Source of the DNA: Enoplosus armatus
Lineage: Eukaryota > Chordata > Actinopteri > Centrarchiformes > Enoplosidae
Assembly (NCBI RefSeq): GCF_043641665.1
Contig: NC_092189.1
Coordinates: 18,196,833-18,260,832 of the forward strand
DNA length: 64,000 nucleotides
Direction of reading: 5' to 3'
The notes under the pieces were generated by a model. That model was not told the DNA's origin. It saw only the letters and a program-made list of their open reading frames with translations, and ran no database searches. Shown here in pieces: positions 11,556 to 24,466 of the stretch (the first letter of the stretch is position 1; every line of letters starts with the position of its first letter). The translations under genes and the position numbers were made by a program.

Positions 11556-14400
11556 TGCATATTTTTATCTGAGGGAGGGAACTCATGTCAACCTGGGAGA
11601 AAACCACAAATGCACATTACCAAAACAGAGCGGAAGTTTGTTGCCTAACTTCAACAACTTAAAGATGTACAGAGAATGAAAACAGATAGACAACATATCT
11701 TTTTATATATTTCTATCTATCCTTCTGGTTTGTGGCCTTCATCAGGGTCAACATGTTGCTGACCACAACCCAAAACACGCTGGTTTGACAACAAAGATGT
11801 TCTTAATACTAAAAGTGTTGCAGCAGGATTGTTGTAGTTTAAATCGATGCTTCCCTGACACAACGCTGTGTTCAGCCAGTGTACACATAACACACAAAAC
11901 AAAAGCAGTAAATACTTTCATGTACTTTGTGTCCTGCTTTGTACCTTTACACACAAACAGACACATATAAACACACATTCACAGTCACCGCTGACAAACA
12001 AATGACGCATGGAAACTTCAGCATTGTTGTGGTTGGGCTTCACACTAAGGTGTGGACACGAAGGGTCTTTTCTCTCTCTCACTCTCTGTTTTAACCTCAG
12101 GAAGCTGTACTTGTGCTGCTCTTTTACCTTTTCAAAAAAGGCAAGTGGAATAACACTATATTATTGATTAATATCAACATCACAACAGCTTACAGGAGAA
12201 GTTAAAGGGTGCAGGGTGCTGGACACACACACCCACCCAGTCACGCCAAGTCATGACCATTTTTCATCCCACTTTTTTGCCGTTTGCTGCTTTTCATTGG
12301 TAGTTGCTGTCAGAGGGGGGAGGTGCTAATCATTCACTGGTCCCACCCTGGTTCTTTTTAACTGTGATCTTAAGTTACATTGACCTGATTATCTGCAAAT
12401 AGGTTTAACAGCTTTTCTAAGGTCACTTGGCACAGTGATGGACTTGCAGCCTGTCCAAATAAATGCTGAATAATTCAATATTTACATTAAAATTAAAACA
12501 AAACGTGAACTAACATGATGATTTGATATTTTAAGATTGCAAATGCATATGGTTGTAATGGTTGCATCTTTAAAAACACAAGAGACATTATTTGTACTTT
12601 AAATGAGCATGTTAAGAAGAAAGCAAAACAATGATTTCAATGTGTTCAACTAAAATTAGCCTTCTGAAGCCTCATGTAGCTCTTCCCTCACTACACATCC
12701 TGTTGAAGCCCATAGTCAGGTCTGTTCTGAGTAAACAGCCTTGATGATTGGTCAAAGGGCGGAGAAACGGCCCACCGCAGCTTCTGTCAGTGTAGCTGTT
12801 GCATGTGGCTTTGCTTGTTGTTCTCAGGACAGACATGCAGAATGCCTTTACAAAGTTCTGTGAGACCAGAAAGATGGCGGGGGTTCATTCATTTGAGTTG
12901 TTGCCTCCTGATATTTTTTCATACTGTATATTTTCTCAACACATTTTTAACAAAAACAGCTTATTTGTGTGTATAACATATGTGTTTTTGTTTGTCATGC
13001 TTCTGTCTGCAGTTGAGTGATGTTGTGGTGGACAGATACACAGCAGGTCACTGTGAAAACCACTGACTGTCTGTCTGTTAGTCTCTCCCTCTCTTTACCA
13101 CTTTGTGTCTCTGTGCACACGTGACAAAAATATAGTGAAACCAAAGCTGACTTTTTTCACAGCAGACATTTAGACGTGTTAAACATGTGCAACTAGTAAC
13201 ATTATTAATAGCTGCATTGCTAGAATGGCCCATCCTTAATGTTGTTTGTCTTTTCCTGCTATGACAAGTCAAAATGTCTGTTGTGGAAAAAGGTCTGTGA
13301 ACCTGATGAAGAAAAAAACCTGCTCAAGAGTGCCTGCAAGAGTTTCAAGATTTAGTGTTAGCAAGATTTATTAAGAAAACAAAACATGTAATATAAAAAT
13401 GGTCAGACTTGTGTCAGGGGAAAAACAGCAAAACTGGTGATGCTAATCAAGTAAACATGTCAGCAAAATCCAAAATATTGTTGCTCTCGAGTTCACTGCC
13501 AATATAGCAGGGGAGCCTTGTGTCTTCTGTGTGTAAAAACTTGAGCAGTTTAACTTCTTAACTTCAGCATCTTAACCACTGATCCACGTAGCTGCCTCTG
13601 CCATGTATTTCTTGAGTCACTGTGTACCAAATTTCCCTGCAGTCCATTTGTGTTTTCACTCAACACCAAAAATGTCAACCTGCTGATGGCACTTCATAAA
13701 AAGTTGTGGGATCAAAAAACATCCTCTGGAAACCTTGACTGTCCATACAAAATGTTGTTGCAGTCCATCCAACATTTGTTGAGGTTTGTCAGTCATGATC
13801 AAAGTGTTGGACCGACCGACAGAGCAACAATAGAAGCCATAGAGCCACAAAACTATTGTGGTGAAAATAGATATTTAACAATATATATAACATTATATAA
13901 ATTGCTTTCAGTGACATATTGTGTATTTGAAGGATAAATCCAGTTTATTCTGCTATTGGCCTCTCTCTCTGTTCTTCTGTCCAGGTCTACCTTCATCTTT
14001 GTCTGCCTCTGACTTTGTTGTTATTCTCTGCATCAAACTGTAACAGTCACACACAAACCAAATAAGCCCCAAAGCATCTCAGAAACCAACTTCATACAAA
14101 TAATGTCACCAAGCCACCGTCAGTCACTGTCAAATCTCTGCTGTTCACTAGAACTCAATATCAAGTTTACACAGATCCATATATATCACCTGAACGTTTA
14201 GGCTACACCACAATCATGAAATCATTTTTATAGGATGCACATAGTCACTCAGTTTATCTAATGATTGTTGCATTGCATTGATACGTATAGGAGAAGTTAA
14301 CAGCCATAAAACTGCAACAAAAGAGACAGAAAGAAAACCGTCCTCAACCCTCCGTCTCTTTCAAGTTGAATCTGTCAAAAAGCTTTTTTGAGTGTCAGCA
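11556..14400. other. Intergenic DNA between receptor A and the orphan tail exon
   Basis: No supported gene. It includes the ATAG-microsatellite-linked CTGATGA repeat (about 11710-11990). It also includes CT-rich tracts and sequence shared with 20040-22290, 40070-44100 and 54180-55980. The small plus-strand frames at 12799-13020 and 13650-13937 are not conserved as proteins between copies. Confidence 0.6.
11717..11990 (-). repeat. CTGATGA-containing repeat with flanking ATAG tract, copy 1
   Basis: On the minus strand, a CTGATGAAGGCC core (complement of 11739-11745 and flank) is followed by a (GATA)-type microsatellite. Seven copies occur, with cores at 11739, 20242, 25700, 32986, 40269, 47119 and 54380. 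The core resembles the conserved CUGAUGA box of hammerhead ribozymes, but the downstream GAAA box is altered. Confidence 0.5.
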
Positions 14401-14707
14401 TTATAAAAAAAGGCCCTAAAATGAAGCAAGAATGAATATAAATGCAATTCACATTGCTGTAGGATATCAATCAAAGCCATTATATAAAATAACAAGATAA
14501 AACAGGATAAAAAAGTCATACAAAGATTGCAAACAGACAAAATATGATATTGAAACGATACATTAAACATTTTTAAGGTTACCCAATCAAAATATTGTTA
14601 CTGATATCAGATGTGAAATTGATTTGAAGCAGTATATTTTTCACAGTGTGCCAGACAGCATTTTTATTTAGTAAATCAGCAAATCCATTGTTTGGAATAA
14701 TAATTAA

Positions 14708-14833
14708 TCAAAAAGCCCTGATATCAGAGTAGATCGTCTCTCCCTCTGCTGGCTTTACATTCCTTCTCTCTGCTTTGCCAGCTCTCCTCTTGGTGAAGGT
14801 CGGTGCAGAATAAGCCACTGAGTCCTCATCTCT
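14708..14833 (-). pseudogene. Orphan type-1 NITR tail exon
   Basis: This 42-codon exon is intact, with a CCTCAG acceptor, SVAYSAP and TIYSDI motifs, and a stop at 14708-14710. It encodes the same tail residues as receptors A, B and E. The intron upstream is cut at about 14916, where an internally deleted LINE begins. No leader, Ig, membrane or linker exon follows before the satellite. It is the remnant of a seventh receptor removed by rearrangement. Confidence 0.85.
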
Positions 14834-14916
14834 CTGAGGAAATACATGGAAACATGTTATGAGGTGGCAGAATTTAATATTTACATATGTTGAGAGACAG
14901 TAACTTTTCCAGCTAG

Positions 14917-15835
14917 CACCGCTGCCCTCCTTAATTTCTAATAGACAAATGTTTGAACATCTGGGGCAAAATAACACCAGGGATGTCTGGAGAGGACTTA
15001 AGAAGATCTCTGGACATGGAAAAGGTGAGGGGAGACACCAGGACAGTGGAGACAGGGACTGGGCTAACCAACTGAACCTGTTTTTCATCAGATTCGATTG
15101 GGACATTGAGGAGGTGGAGAACTACAAATTCCTGGGTGTTCTCCTGAACAATAAACTGGACTGGTCTGACCACACTCAGGCCCTGTACAAGAAGGGTCAA
15201 AGCCACCTCCACCTGCTGAGGAGGCTGAGGTCCTTCGGTGTGTGCAGGAAACTGCTCCGGACTTTTTATGACACTATGGTAGCTTCGGCTATCTTCTAAG
15301 CTGTGGTCTGCTGGGGGGGGGGGGGGGGGGGCAGCACAGACAGGGACAGGAGGAGGCTCAATAGACTGATTAGGCGAGCCAGCTCTGTTCTGGACTTCCC
15401 GCTGGACTCCATTGAGGAGGTGGGGGAGAGGAGGATGTTAGCCAAGCTGACATCCATCATGGACAACACCTCTCACCCCCTGCACGAGACCGTGGGGGCC
15501 CTGAGCAGCTCCTTCAGCAGCAGACTGTTACACCCACGGTGTAAGAAGGAGCGCTACCGCAGGTCGTTCATTCCTACGGCTATAAGACTGTTTAACTGCA
15601 CAGAAATCTGCACAATTTGTACATACTTTATATTTTCCGTGTATATATTTATTTTTGTCCCCCATATTTTTTATATCTGTATTTATTATTTTTACATTGT
15701 TTTTCTTTTTTAAAAAAATACTTGTAATTCTTATTGACACGGTGCTTGTCTGCTGTGTGTTTCTGCACCTTTCTGTCTTTGCTGCTGTGACTTGTGAATT
15801 TCCCCGCTGTGGGATTAATAAAGTCTAAATCTAAG
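14917..15835 (+). mobile_element. Internally deleted LINE, copy 1
   Basis: 14949-15299 joins a pre-RT segment (WRGLKKISG, NQLNLFF) directly to a post-RT segment (VENYKFLGVLL, KLDWSDH), so the catalytic RT core is missing. After a stop at 15297-15299 the frame resumes at 15303-15713 with RLNRLIRRASS, ERRMLAKL, SHPLHETV and RRSFIPTAIRLFN, the typical LINE C-terminus. A 3' end with attaataaagt follows. A run of 19 G lies at 15313-15331. The element is an inactive L2/Rex1-like relic. It shares its deletion and stop with the copy at 56002-56918. Confidence 0.8.
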
Positions 15836-16112
15836 TCTTCTTTTCATGATTTCAAAACTTCTTTGTTTGTTTACCTTAAATATACTTGCTCTTGGTTTTT
15901 TATTTTTTATTTCATTTACCTTAATTTTCAGTCAATAAGTAGTCCAAATATTTAACTACAATGTTTTTTGGCCTGTTCATTTATTTTATTTTTCGATTAT
16001 TGTTCGTACTTATGACACCGTATGTGTACGTCCATGTTGATGTTAGTATGTTAATTGTTTTCGTGTCGCTAGATTGTTTAATTTATTATCAGCATTACTG
16101 GCAATGAAATGA

Positions 16113-16148
<36 letters not shown>

Positions 16149-16940
16149 ATGTTTGCGTGTGTCATTGTGACGGTCACAGAATTCTGTAGCGGCTTTGATG
16201 TCTTATTGCATCAACCGCCATTCTAGAACCTTGGAGAAGTTGCCCTTAGTGACACTCAGTCAGTCACAGCTTCAGAAGTGAAATGCAGCTGGATGAGACA
16301 GGACGTGGATTTCATTTAGGAGGAAACAATGACCAGGACAGATCGGCAGGATGATTTTCAAGGGAGAGAGGAGCATCTGCTGAGTGAATGGACAAGAGGA
16401 AACATCAGGAAATTGCTTTGGGAAGAGATCACTTGGCGGACAATATGCAGAGGAGGAACAACTAAAGCGACCAACTCTTCTTTCAAGGCGCGTATGGAAA
16501 TGTGAGTACTATTTTAAGATATACTTGATGTGAACGTATCCTTTAACTTGGATAGAACTGTAACCAAGCTGTTTGTGTTTGGCTAGTGTTAAGAGCATTC
16601 AATTTTATGCATTTGTTTGAGTTTGGCGTCAGAGGAGCAAGATTGTGTGTATTCCCATGATGGTTCTTATGAATAACAATTACAACTTCTTAGTTAGTCT
16701 TGTGTTGGAAGGACAATACAATGAGAGATTTTGGAAGCAATTACCTGTCAGTGTAATGGAATCGACAGGAAACCTTTCAGTATTTAAGTGGCAATACGCT
16801 TTTGGTTTTGAATTGTGGCATGTTGGTATAAAAAGTTAGCATTAGGACTATGAAAGTTAAGATTTAAGGACTTTATCCTTCACAAACAACTCGGCTGAAT
16901 TCCAAAACCTAAAATGAAGTGTGAACATTTTACATTCGTT
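15836..16940. other. Satellite-flanking DNA, no supported gene
   Basis: AT-rich DNA with a (GT)n tract at about 16113-16145. It also holds a 58-codon open frame (16329-16505) ending at a donor-like gtgagt. The same DNA recurs at 56920-58030. The frame differs between the copies by amino-acid-changing substitutions only, so I do not call it a gene. Confidence 0.6.
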
Positions 16941-18256
16941 GTGGTGCCTGACGTATTGATTGTGGAAGTTATTGCATATCAGTTGAAGTTTTGCAGTCAT
17001 TGTCCTGCTTGACATATTGATTGTGGAAGTTATTGCATATTAGTTGAAGTTTTGCAGTCATTGTGTTGCTTGACATATTGATTGTGGAAGTTATTGCATA
17101 TCAGTTGAAGTTTTGCAGTCATTGTCCTGCTTAACAAATTGATTGTGGAAGTTATTGCATATCAGTTGATGTTTTGCAGTCATTGTGTTGCTTGACATAT
17201 TGATTATGGAAGTTATTGCATATCAGTTGAAGTTTTGCAGTCATTGTGTTGCTTGACATATTGAATATGGAAGTTATTGCATATCAGTTGAAGTTTTGCA
17301 GTCATTGTGTTGCTTGACATATTGATTATGGAAGTTATTGCATATCAGTTGAAGTTTTGCAGTCATTGTGTTGCTTGACATATTGATTATGGAAGTTATT
17401 GCATATCAGTTGATGTTTTGCAGTCATTGTGTTGCTTGACATATTGATTATGGAAGTTATTGCATATCAGTTGAAGTTTTGCAGTCATTGTCCTGCTTGA
17501 CATATTGATTGTGGAAGTTATTGCATATCAGTTGAAGTTTTGCAGTCATTGTCCTGCTTGACATATTGCTTGTGGAAGTTATTGCATATCAGTCGAAGTT
17601 TTGCAGTCATTGTCCTGCTTGATATATTGATTGTGGAAGTTATTGCATATCAGTTGAAGTTTTGCAGTCATTGTGTTGCTAGACATATTGAATATGGAAG
17701 ATATTTCATATCAGTTGAAGTTTTGCAGTCATTGTGCTGCACATTGATTGTGGAAGTTATTGCATATTAGTTGAAGTTTTGCAGTCATTGTCCTGCTTGA
17801 CATATTGATTGTGGAAGTTATTGCATATCAGTTGATGTTTTGCAGTCATTGTGTTGCTTGACATATTGATTATGGAAGTTATTGCATATCAGTTGAAGTT
17901 TTGCAGTCATTGTCCTGCTTGACATATTGATTGTGGAAGTTATTGCATATCAGTTGAAGTTTTGCAGTCATTGTCCTGCTTGACATATTGCTTGTGGAAG
18001 TTATTGCATATCAGTCGAAGTTTTGCAGTCATTGTCCTGCTTGATATATTGATTGTGGAAGTTATTGCATATCAGTTGAAGTTTTGCAGTCATTGTGTTG
18101 CTAGACATATTGAATATGGAAGATATTTCATATCAGTTGAAGTTTTGCAGTCATTGTGCTGCACATTGATTGTGGAAGTTATTGCATATTAGTTGAAGTT
18201 TTGCAGTCATTGTCCTGCTTGACATATTGATCGTGGAAGTTATTGCATATTAGTGC
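16940..18256. repeat. 61-bp tandem satellite array, first copy
   Basis: About 21 head-to-tail monomers with the core attgtggaagttattgcata and a period of 61 bp. One variant monomer is about 6 bp shorter (gctgcacattga). A higher-order period of 422 bp is visible: 17540-17770 is repeated exactly at 17962-18192. The array is followed by a single-copy 137-bp-like flank (18257-18370) that reappears inside the 198-bp repeats at the right of the window. Confidence 0.92.
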
Positions 18257-18419
18257 AACATATTGTTGTATGGGTGCCGTTGTAGAGGTTAGCATGTGAG
18301 ATTAGGAAATTTGAATCATGAATTTGCGCATCACATTCCCAGTCTCGTATGCTGACTTTCACCACGAATAATTTCTTGGACCAGCTCCTAGTTGTGTTGT
18401 TATATGTCTAGACTAGTAG

Positions 18420-18975
18420 ACTACTGGGGGATTTCCCATGATGCACTGAGCTCTTCTTTTCTCCTCTCCTTCTCCATTTTTACACCCTCATGTCCCACCA
18501 ATGTATGTTACTAACTTTGTATCTTCCCCAGAGCTTCCTTGTGCTTTCTCATCTCACAGTTTACTGAGGATCGTTGTCCTGGTATGCCTGACTGCTTTTG
18601 CCCTGGGCCTCCTTGACTCTCACCGCTGCAATTTCTATTATTAGTCATATTTCTATTATTATTAGTTTTTTCTACCACTGTTGTTGCTGTGCATCTCTGT
18701 CTGTCTGTCTCTCTGTCTCTTTCTCTCCATGTCTCTCTTTCCAACCCAACCGGTCAAAGCAGATGACCGCCCACCTAGATTCCGGTTCTGTTCAAGGTTT
18801 CTACCTGTTAAAAGGGAGTTTTTCCTTGCCGCTGTCGCCATAGTGCTTGCTCATGGTGGGAACTGTTGGGTCTCTGTAGTAATATTCTAGGTTCTGTTCT
18901 ATGGTCTGGACCTGCTCTATATGAGATGACTTGATTTGGTGCTGTTTAAATAAAATTGAATTGAAAATTGAATTG
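18420..18975 (+). mobile_element. Interspersed teleost retroelement 3' end with AATTG-type tail
   Basis: The segment has CT-rich tracts, then a stretch ending tttttccttgccgctgtcgc and gctcatggtggg, and finishes with taaaattgaattgaaaattg. This sequence type is very common across fish genomes and has a short-repeat 3' tail, as expected for a retroposed element. It interrupts satellite-related sequence: diverged 61-bp units resume at 18976. The exact family is not certain. Confidence 0.55.
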
Positions 18976-19260
18976 TGCTGCTTGACATATTGATCGTGGA
19001 CATTATTGCATATCAGTGTAACATACTTGAAAGGAAACCTCTTTGTGCATAAGTGGCAGTATAAACCTTATAGTTTGTTTAAGTTCACATATTATTTCAG
19101 GAGGTTTGCATTATGAATGTTGAAGTTACATTCCCAGTCTACTATGCCAACTTCCAAAACCAATCATTTCACTTCTATGGAAGTTTTGCATTTAATGTAC
19201 AGTTGGACATGTTGATTGTGGAAGTTATTGCATATCAGTGTAACATACTTGAAAGGTTGA
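18976..19260. repeat. Diverged 61-bp satellite remnants
   Basis: Two degenerate units (18976-19035 and about 19200-19255) with gcatatcagtgtaacatacttgaaagg. They lie between the interspersed element and the start of the next super-unit at 19419. Confidence 0.7.
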
Positions 19261-19418
19261 ATATACACTTTTTTTATGATCAGTGATACAGAAGTATAGA
19301 AGAAGTATTGCATATCTGAGGTACTTTCATTTATACTGCCAAACTAAGACATTTAAGAAAAGACTGTACATCACAGATCAGAAAGATGTGTCCCCCAAAT
19401 CTACATGTAGAGTAGGAC

Positions 19419-19757
19419 ATAAGGGCTAGGGGCATAGGAACAACAGTCTCTGGGCCTTCTTCTCAACGGAGTGGATGCAAGTCTCGCACTTCAGGCCATG
19501 AGAGATAGTACATCCCAGGAACCTGAAGGACTCCACAACCAACGCAGTGCTGGGCGGTTCCTCCTGAAGCCCACTGTCATGTGGAAACAGGAAGTTTCTC
19601 AATGACACTCTGAGGTGGTGAACTGTTGGTCTCTGGGAATGTATTATTTATTATTAAGTTTGTCTAATTTTGATTTTGTTTCATTTGTTTATTGACAGAC
19701 TGACTTACTGATTTATTGAATGAATGTGTTATTGCTTATCACATTCACAGGGGGCTA
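19419..19757 (-). mobile_element. LINE fragment and segmental repeat, copy 2
   Basis: Nearly identical to 1-338, including the minus-strand LINE RT fragment (19426-19608). The difference D to G at one codon is typical of the small divergence. It leads directly into the recurrent block, without the Merlin-bearing insertion of copy 1. Confidence 0.75.
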
Positions 19758-19777
19758 ATATAAAAATATGTAGTCAG

Positions 19778-20055
19778 CCATTTGCAGTGATACTCATGGG
19801 CAGAGGAGCCATCTTAAATATTGTGTGAGCCGGCCAATTCAGATGCGCCACATCATCGATGATGACCCGCCCTCTCTGACTGCCTGTCACATCAGCAGGA
19901 AGAGCACAGCATACAGAGTTGGGGAGGGCTGTGAAACCATCCATCCTCTGCACTCGCTTCACTTCTTCTCAGGGGGCTGGTGAAAGGCGGCAGCAGAGCG
20001 CCTCTCTCACAGTATCACAGGAACACATTCACATGGAGGCCATGAAGAGTTTCTG
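19778..20055. repeat. Recurrent cluster block, copy 3
   Basis: Full-length copy of the 2341-2622 block, joined to the LINE fragment by the short linker aatataaaaatatgtagt. Confidence 0.75.
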
Positions 20056-22292
20056 ACCTGCATATTTTTATCTGAGGGAGGGAACTCATGTCAACCTGGG
20101 AGAAAACCACAAATGCACATTACCAAAACAGAGTGGAAGTTTGTTGCCTAACTTCAACAACTTAAAGACGTACAGAGAATGAAAATAGATAGACAACATA
20201 TCTTTCTATATCTATCTATCTATCCTTCTGGTTTGTGGCCTTCATCAGGGTCAACATGTTGCTGACCACAACCCAAAACACGTTGGTTTGACAACAACAT
20301 GTTCTTAATACTAAAAGTGTTGCAGCAGGATTGTTGCAGTTTAAATCGATGCTTCCCTGACACAACGCTGTGTTCAGCCCGTGTACGCATAACACACAAA
20401 ACAAAAGCAGTAAATACTTTCATGTACTTTGTGTCCTGCTTTGTACCTTTACACACAAACAGACACATATAAACACACATTCACAGTCACCGCTGACAAA
20501 CAAATGACGCATGGAAACTTCAGCATTGTTGTGATTGGGCTTGACACTAAGGTGTGGACACGAAGGGTCTTTTCTCTCTCTCTCACTCTGTGTTTTAACC
20601 TCAGGAAGCTGTACTTGTGCTGCTCTTTTACCTTTTTAAAAAAGGCAAGTGGAATAACACTATATTATTGATTAATATCAACATCACAACAACTTACAGG
20701 AGTAGTTAAAGGGTGCAGGGTGTTGGACACACACACCCACCCAGTCGACCCATGACCATGTTTCATCCCAGTTTCTTGCCGTTTGCTGCTTTTCATTGAT
20801 AGTTGCTGTCAGAGGGGGGAGGTGCTAATCATTCACTGGTCCCACCCTGGTTCTTTTTAACTGTGATCTTAAGTTACATTGACCTGATTATCTGCAAATA
20901 GGTTTAACAGCTTTGCTAAGGTCACTTGGCACAGTGATGGACTTGCCGCCTGTCCAAATAAATGCTGAATAAATCAATATTTACATTAAAATTAAAACAA
21001 AACGTGAACTAACATGATGATTTTATATTTTAAGATTGCAAATACATATGGTTGTAATGGTTGCATCTTTAAAAACACATAGACATTATTTGTACTTTAA
21101 ATGAGCATGTTAAGAAGAAAGTAAAACAATGATTTCAATGTGTTCATGTAGCTCTCATGTCTCATGTCAAGTCTGTTCTTCAGTTGAGGGATGTTGTGGT
21201 GGACAGATACACAGCAGGTCACTGTCAAAACCACTGACTGTCTGTCTGTTAGTCTCTCCCTCTCTTTACCACTTTGTGTCTCTGTGCACTTGTGACAAAA
21301 GTGTTGTGAAACCAAAGGTGACGTTTTTCACAGCAGACAGTTAGACGTGTTAAACATGTGCAACTAGTAACATTATTAATAGCTGCATTGCTAGAATGGC
21401 CCATCCTTAATGTTGTTTGTCTTTTCCTGCTATGACAAGTCAAAATGTCTGTTGTGGAAAAAGGACTATGAACCTGATGAAGAAAAAAACCCGCTCAAGA
21501 GTGCCTGCAAGAGTTTCAAGATTTAGTGTTAGCAAGATTTATTAAGAAAGCAAAACATGTAATATAAAAGATGGACATACTTGTGTCAGGGGAAAAAAAG
21601 CAAAACTGGTGATGCTAATCAAGTAAAATCCAAAATATTGTCGCCCGAAAGCATCTCAGAAACCAACTACATACAAATAATGTCACCAAGCCACTGTCAG
21701 TCACTGTCAAATCTCTGCTGTTCACTAGAACTCAATATCAAGTTTACACAGATCCATATATATCACCTGAACGTTTAGGTTACACCACAATCATGAAATC
21801 ATTTTTATATGATGCAAATAGGTACTCAGTTTATCTAATGATTGTTGCATTGCATTGCATTGATACGTATAGGAGAAGTTAACAGCCATAAAACTGCCAC
21901 AAAAGAGACAGAAAGAAAACCGTCCTCAACCCTCCGTCTCTTTCAAGTTGAATCTGTCAAAAAGCTTTTTTGAGTGTCAGCATTATAAAAAAAAGGCCAT
22001 AAAATGAAGCAAGAATTAATATAAATGCAATTCACATTGCTGTAGGATATCAATCAAAGCCATTATATAAAATAACAAGATAAAAAAGGATAAAAAAAAG
22101 TCATACAAAGATTGCAAACAGACTAAATATGATATTGAAACGATACATTAAACATTTTCAAGGTTACCCAATCAAAATATTGTTACTGATATCAGATGTG
22201 AAATTGATTTGAAGCAGTATATTTTTCACAGTGTGCCAGACAACATTTTTATTTAGTAAATCAGCAAATCCATTGTTTGGAATGATAATAAA
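20056..22292. other. Intergenic DNA 3' of receptor B
   Basis: Contains the CTGATGA repeat (core 20242-20248) and sequence homologous to 11556-14700. About 1.1 kb is missing around 21150 and 21630 relative to other units. No gene is supported. Confidence 0.6.
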
Positions 22293-24093
22293 TCAAAAAG
22301 CCCTGATATCAGAGTAGATCGTCTCTCCCTCTGCTGGCTTTACATTCCTTCTCTCTGCTTTGCCAGCTCTCCTCTTGGTGAAGGTTGGTGCAGAATAAGC
22401 CACTGAGTCCTCATCTCTCTGAGGAAATACATGGAAACATGTTATGAGGTGGCAGAATTTAATATTTACACATGTTGAGAGACAATAACTTTTCCAGCTG
22501 AATCTCTTCTTTATATACCTTACCTGCTGACTTTGCTGATCACCACCGGCTGTTGCAGCGTTTGTTTGCAGAGCAACGGCAGCTGTGTTATAACATAAAC
22601 ACAAAGATATGAAAGATGCTGTAGGTTCATTTACACAAAGCAGTAATGTAAATCATGTGAAGTCACCATTTGAAAAATACTGTTTGATAGATTGATGTAT
22701 GAGAAACTTCTGTTACCGTTGCAACAACCACACGTTTTTTTCTTGATGGTATAAATCAGGAAGGCAATAACAATCAGACTTATAGCCCAAGCGGCACAGA
22801 GCAGAATCAGAACTGTACTGTCCCACATGTTGAGTCCTGAAACAATATGAAAAGGAGTAAATAATGAAAGTTTACTATTATTTTGATGTTTGAATGCATT
22901 AGAAACACATGTTTTGCGATACATGATCTTAATGGATTCTAACAGATTCAAACTGAATGATTTTTATGGACATGTTCTGCTTCTCTGTTACCTTCAATGT
23001 CCAGTTTTGTTCCACGTCCAAATAATATCTCTCCACATGCGGTCACAGCGCAGTAATAAGTCCCAGCATCAGAGGAGCTGACCTTCTTAGAGAAGCTGTA
23101 GACACATTTCTGTGGAGAGCGAGCGTCAGGACTCTTCTCACATTCATCACCACTGTTTCCGTGAGCGAAAATGACACTGGGATGAGATCCATCTGATCCG
23201 GCTCTGAACCAGGACACACTGTGATTTCCTGGACATGTCTTGTTCTCAGAGTGAGAGAGGACTGAACACTGCAGAGTCACTGAGTCTCCTGGACGGACTG
23301 GATCAGATGGAGGGACGTGAATGACGGCAGTGATATCAGGTTCTGGTCCTGGGAAATACAAATGTGAAAATAAACATGTGATATTCACTTTAATGAAAGG
23401 AAACGTAGTTAAAAATATTAATTCATATACATAAACTTACTTTCCTGTAAATTATGGAAACATGTACTACCTTTATACATACATGTAGGAAAATTAAACT
23501 GTGTGACCTGCTGTTATAAATGGTGTTTGATGTAAGCATGATGATTAAATCTTTAAAGGAATGTGAAATGTCTGGTTGTGGTATTTTATTTACCTTTAAT
23601 ACTCAGAAATGTTCCTTTCAAAAATGTCATGTTGAGCTCGTCTACTTTTATACAGTAATAAACTCCAATATCGCTTAGCATTGTGTTATTAATACGCAGA
23701 ACAAATGATCCAGGCTCTTGTTTTGATGTAATTCGAGGAGTCTTGTTAACGCCATCATAATCAAAGGCAACTGTTCCTCCCAAGAATTCAGGCAAGTTTC
23801 CAGAAACAAGCCTGATCCAAAATAATTTTGCTGGATGCTCAGATGTCTGGCGGGTACACGACAAAGTCACATCATCTCCAACACTAACAGTCTTCGTCCT
23901 AAAGATCAGATCATCTGTGCATCCTAAAAATAAAATGAAATGGAGCAGTGATTAACAACAGAGATAGATTCATATATGCCCTGTGCTAAGTTGATGCAAG
24001 AAGATGACAATGTATTTGAAATATATATTGAAAAAACTTTATATACTTACGCCCAACTCTGAGCATCAGCAGTAAATAAAATACGACCAGCAT
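22293..24093 (-). CDS. nitr: Receptor B: NITR-type Ig receptor, type-1 tail
   Basis: Minus-strand exons: 24051-24093 leader, 23594-23923 V domain, 22992-23348 second Ig domain, 22717-22836 transmembrane, 22524-22582 linker, 22293-22418 tail; 344 residues, all frames and junctions intact. It is the only copy whose second-domain J motif keeps the canonical FGxGTKL form (FGRGTKLDIE). V-domain CDR-like loops read SEHPAKL and VAFDYDGVNK, distinct from A. The CDR3-like stretch is VDELNMTFL. The membrane segment lacks charge in its core (an aspartate precedes it). The tail has VAYSAP and the TIYSDI switch-type motif. Upstream DNA is type 1, with a (CA)n tract and an ACATTTTCC start, shared only with receptor E. 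The six-cysteine second domain supports NITR rather than a generic SIRP-like receptor. Confidence 0.87.
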
Positions 24094-24260
24094 TTCCTTG
24101 TTAATCCACTTGAGACAACAGTTAAATTAGACCGTATTAGAAGATGATTCTCCTTAATGTAACCATATGAAGTGGGAGGGAACAATTTCAGAGCAATCTC
24201 ATTGGTCTCTTGTTATGTTGGCCAATGTCACTGTACCACCACAGTGGAAATAATCTCAAC
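24094..24260 (-). promoter_or_regulatory. Putative promoter of receptor B
   Basis: Two CCAAT motifs in the arrangement shared by all copies: attgg on + at 24201-24205 and ccaat on + at 24222-24226, 21 bp apart. No TATA box is evident. Confidence 0.5.
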
Positions 24261-24329
24261 TATCTTTCCAACCTAAACACATGAAACAACAGCAACAGCA
24301 AGCTTTTGTTTCATGTTTCATGGTGGGTT

Positions 24330-24429
24330 TCTATAACTGACACTGAGACATTTTCCTATATATTTTCACTAAAGGTGGATGAACTTTTCAGCTGATATTC
24401 ACTAATATGGTCACGTTGTTCAGGACAGA

Positions 24430-24466
<37 letters not shown>

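Noticed and set aside
12799..13020. Plus-strand frame with hydrophobic start, similar at 41334 and 55446
   Set aside because: Reading frame and sequence change between copies, and no splice partner was found.
16329..16505. 58-codon open frame ending at a donor-like gtgagt, repeated at 57413-57589
   Set aside because: The copies differ at three codons and all three changes alter the amino acid, so there is no sign of selection on a protein. No similarity is recognised.
17540..18192. Two 76-codon frames inside the satellite
   Set aside because: They are translations of tandem 61-bp monomers; the identity reflects array duplication, not a gene.
16940..18256. Possible CRISPR-like array
   Set aside because: Units are contiguous tandem monomers without unique spacers, in a vertebrate genome.
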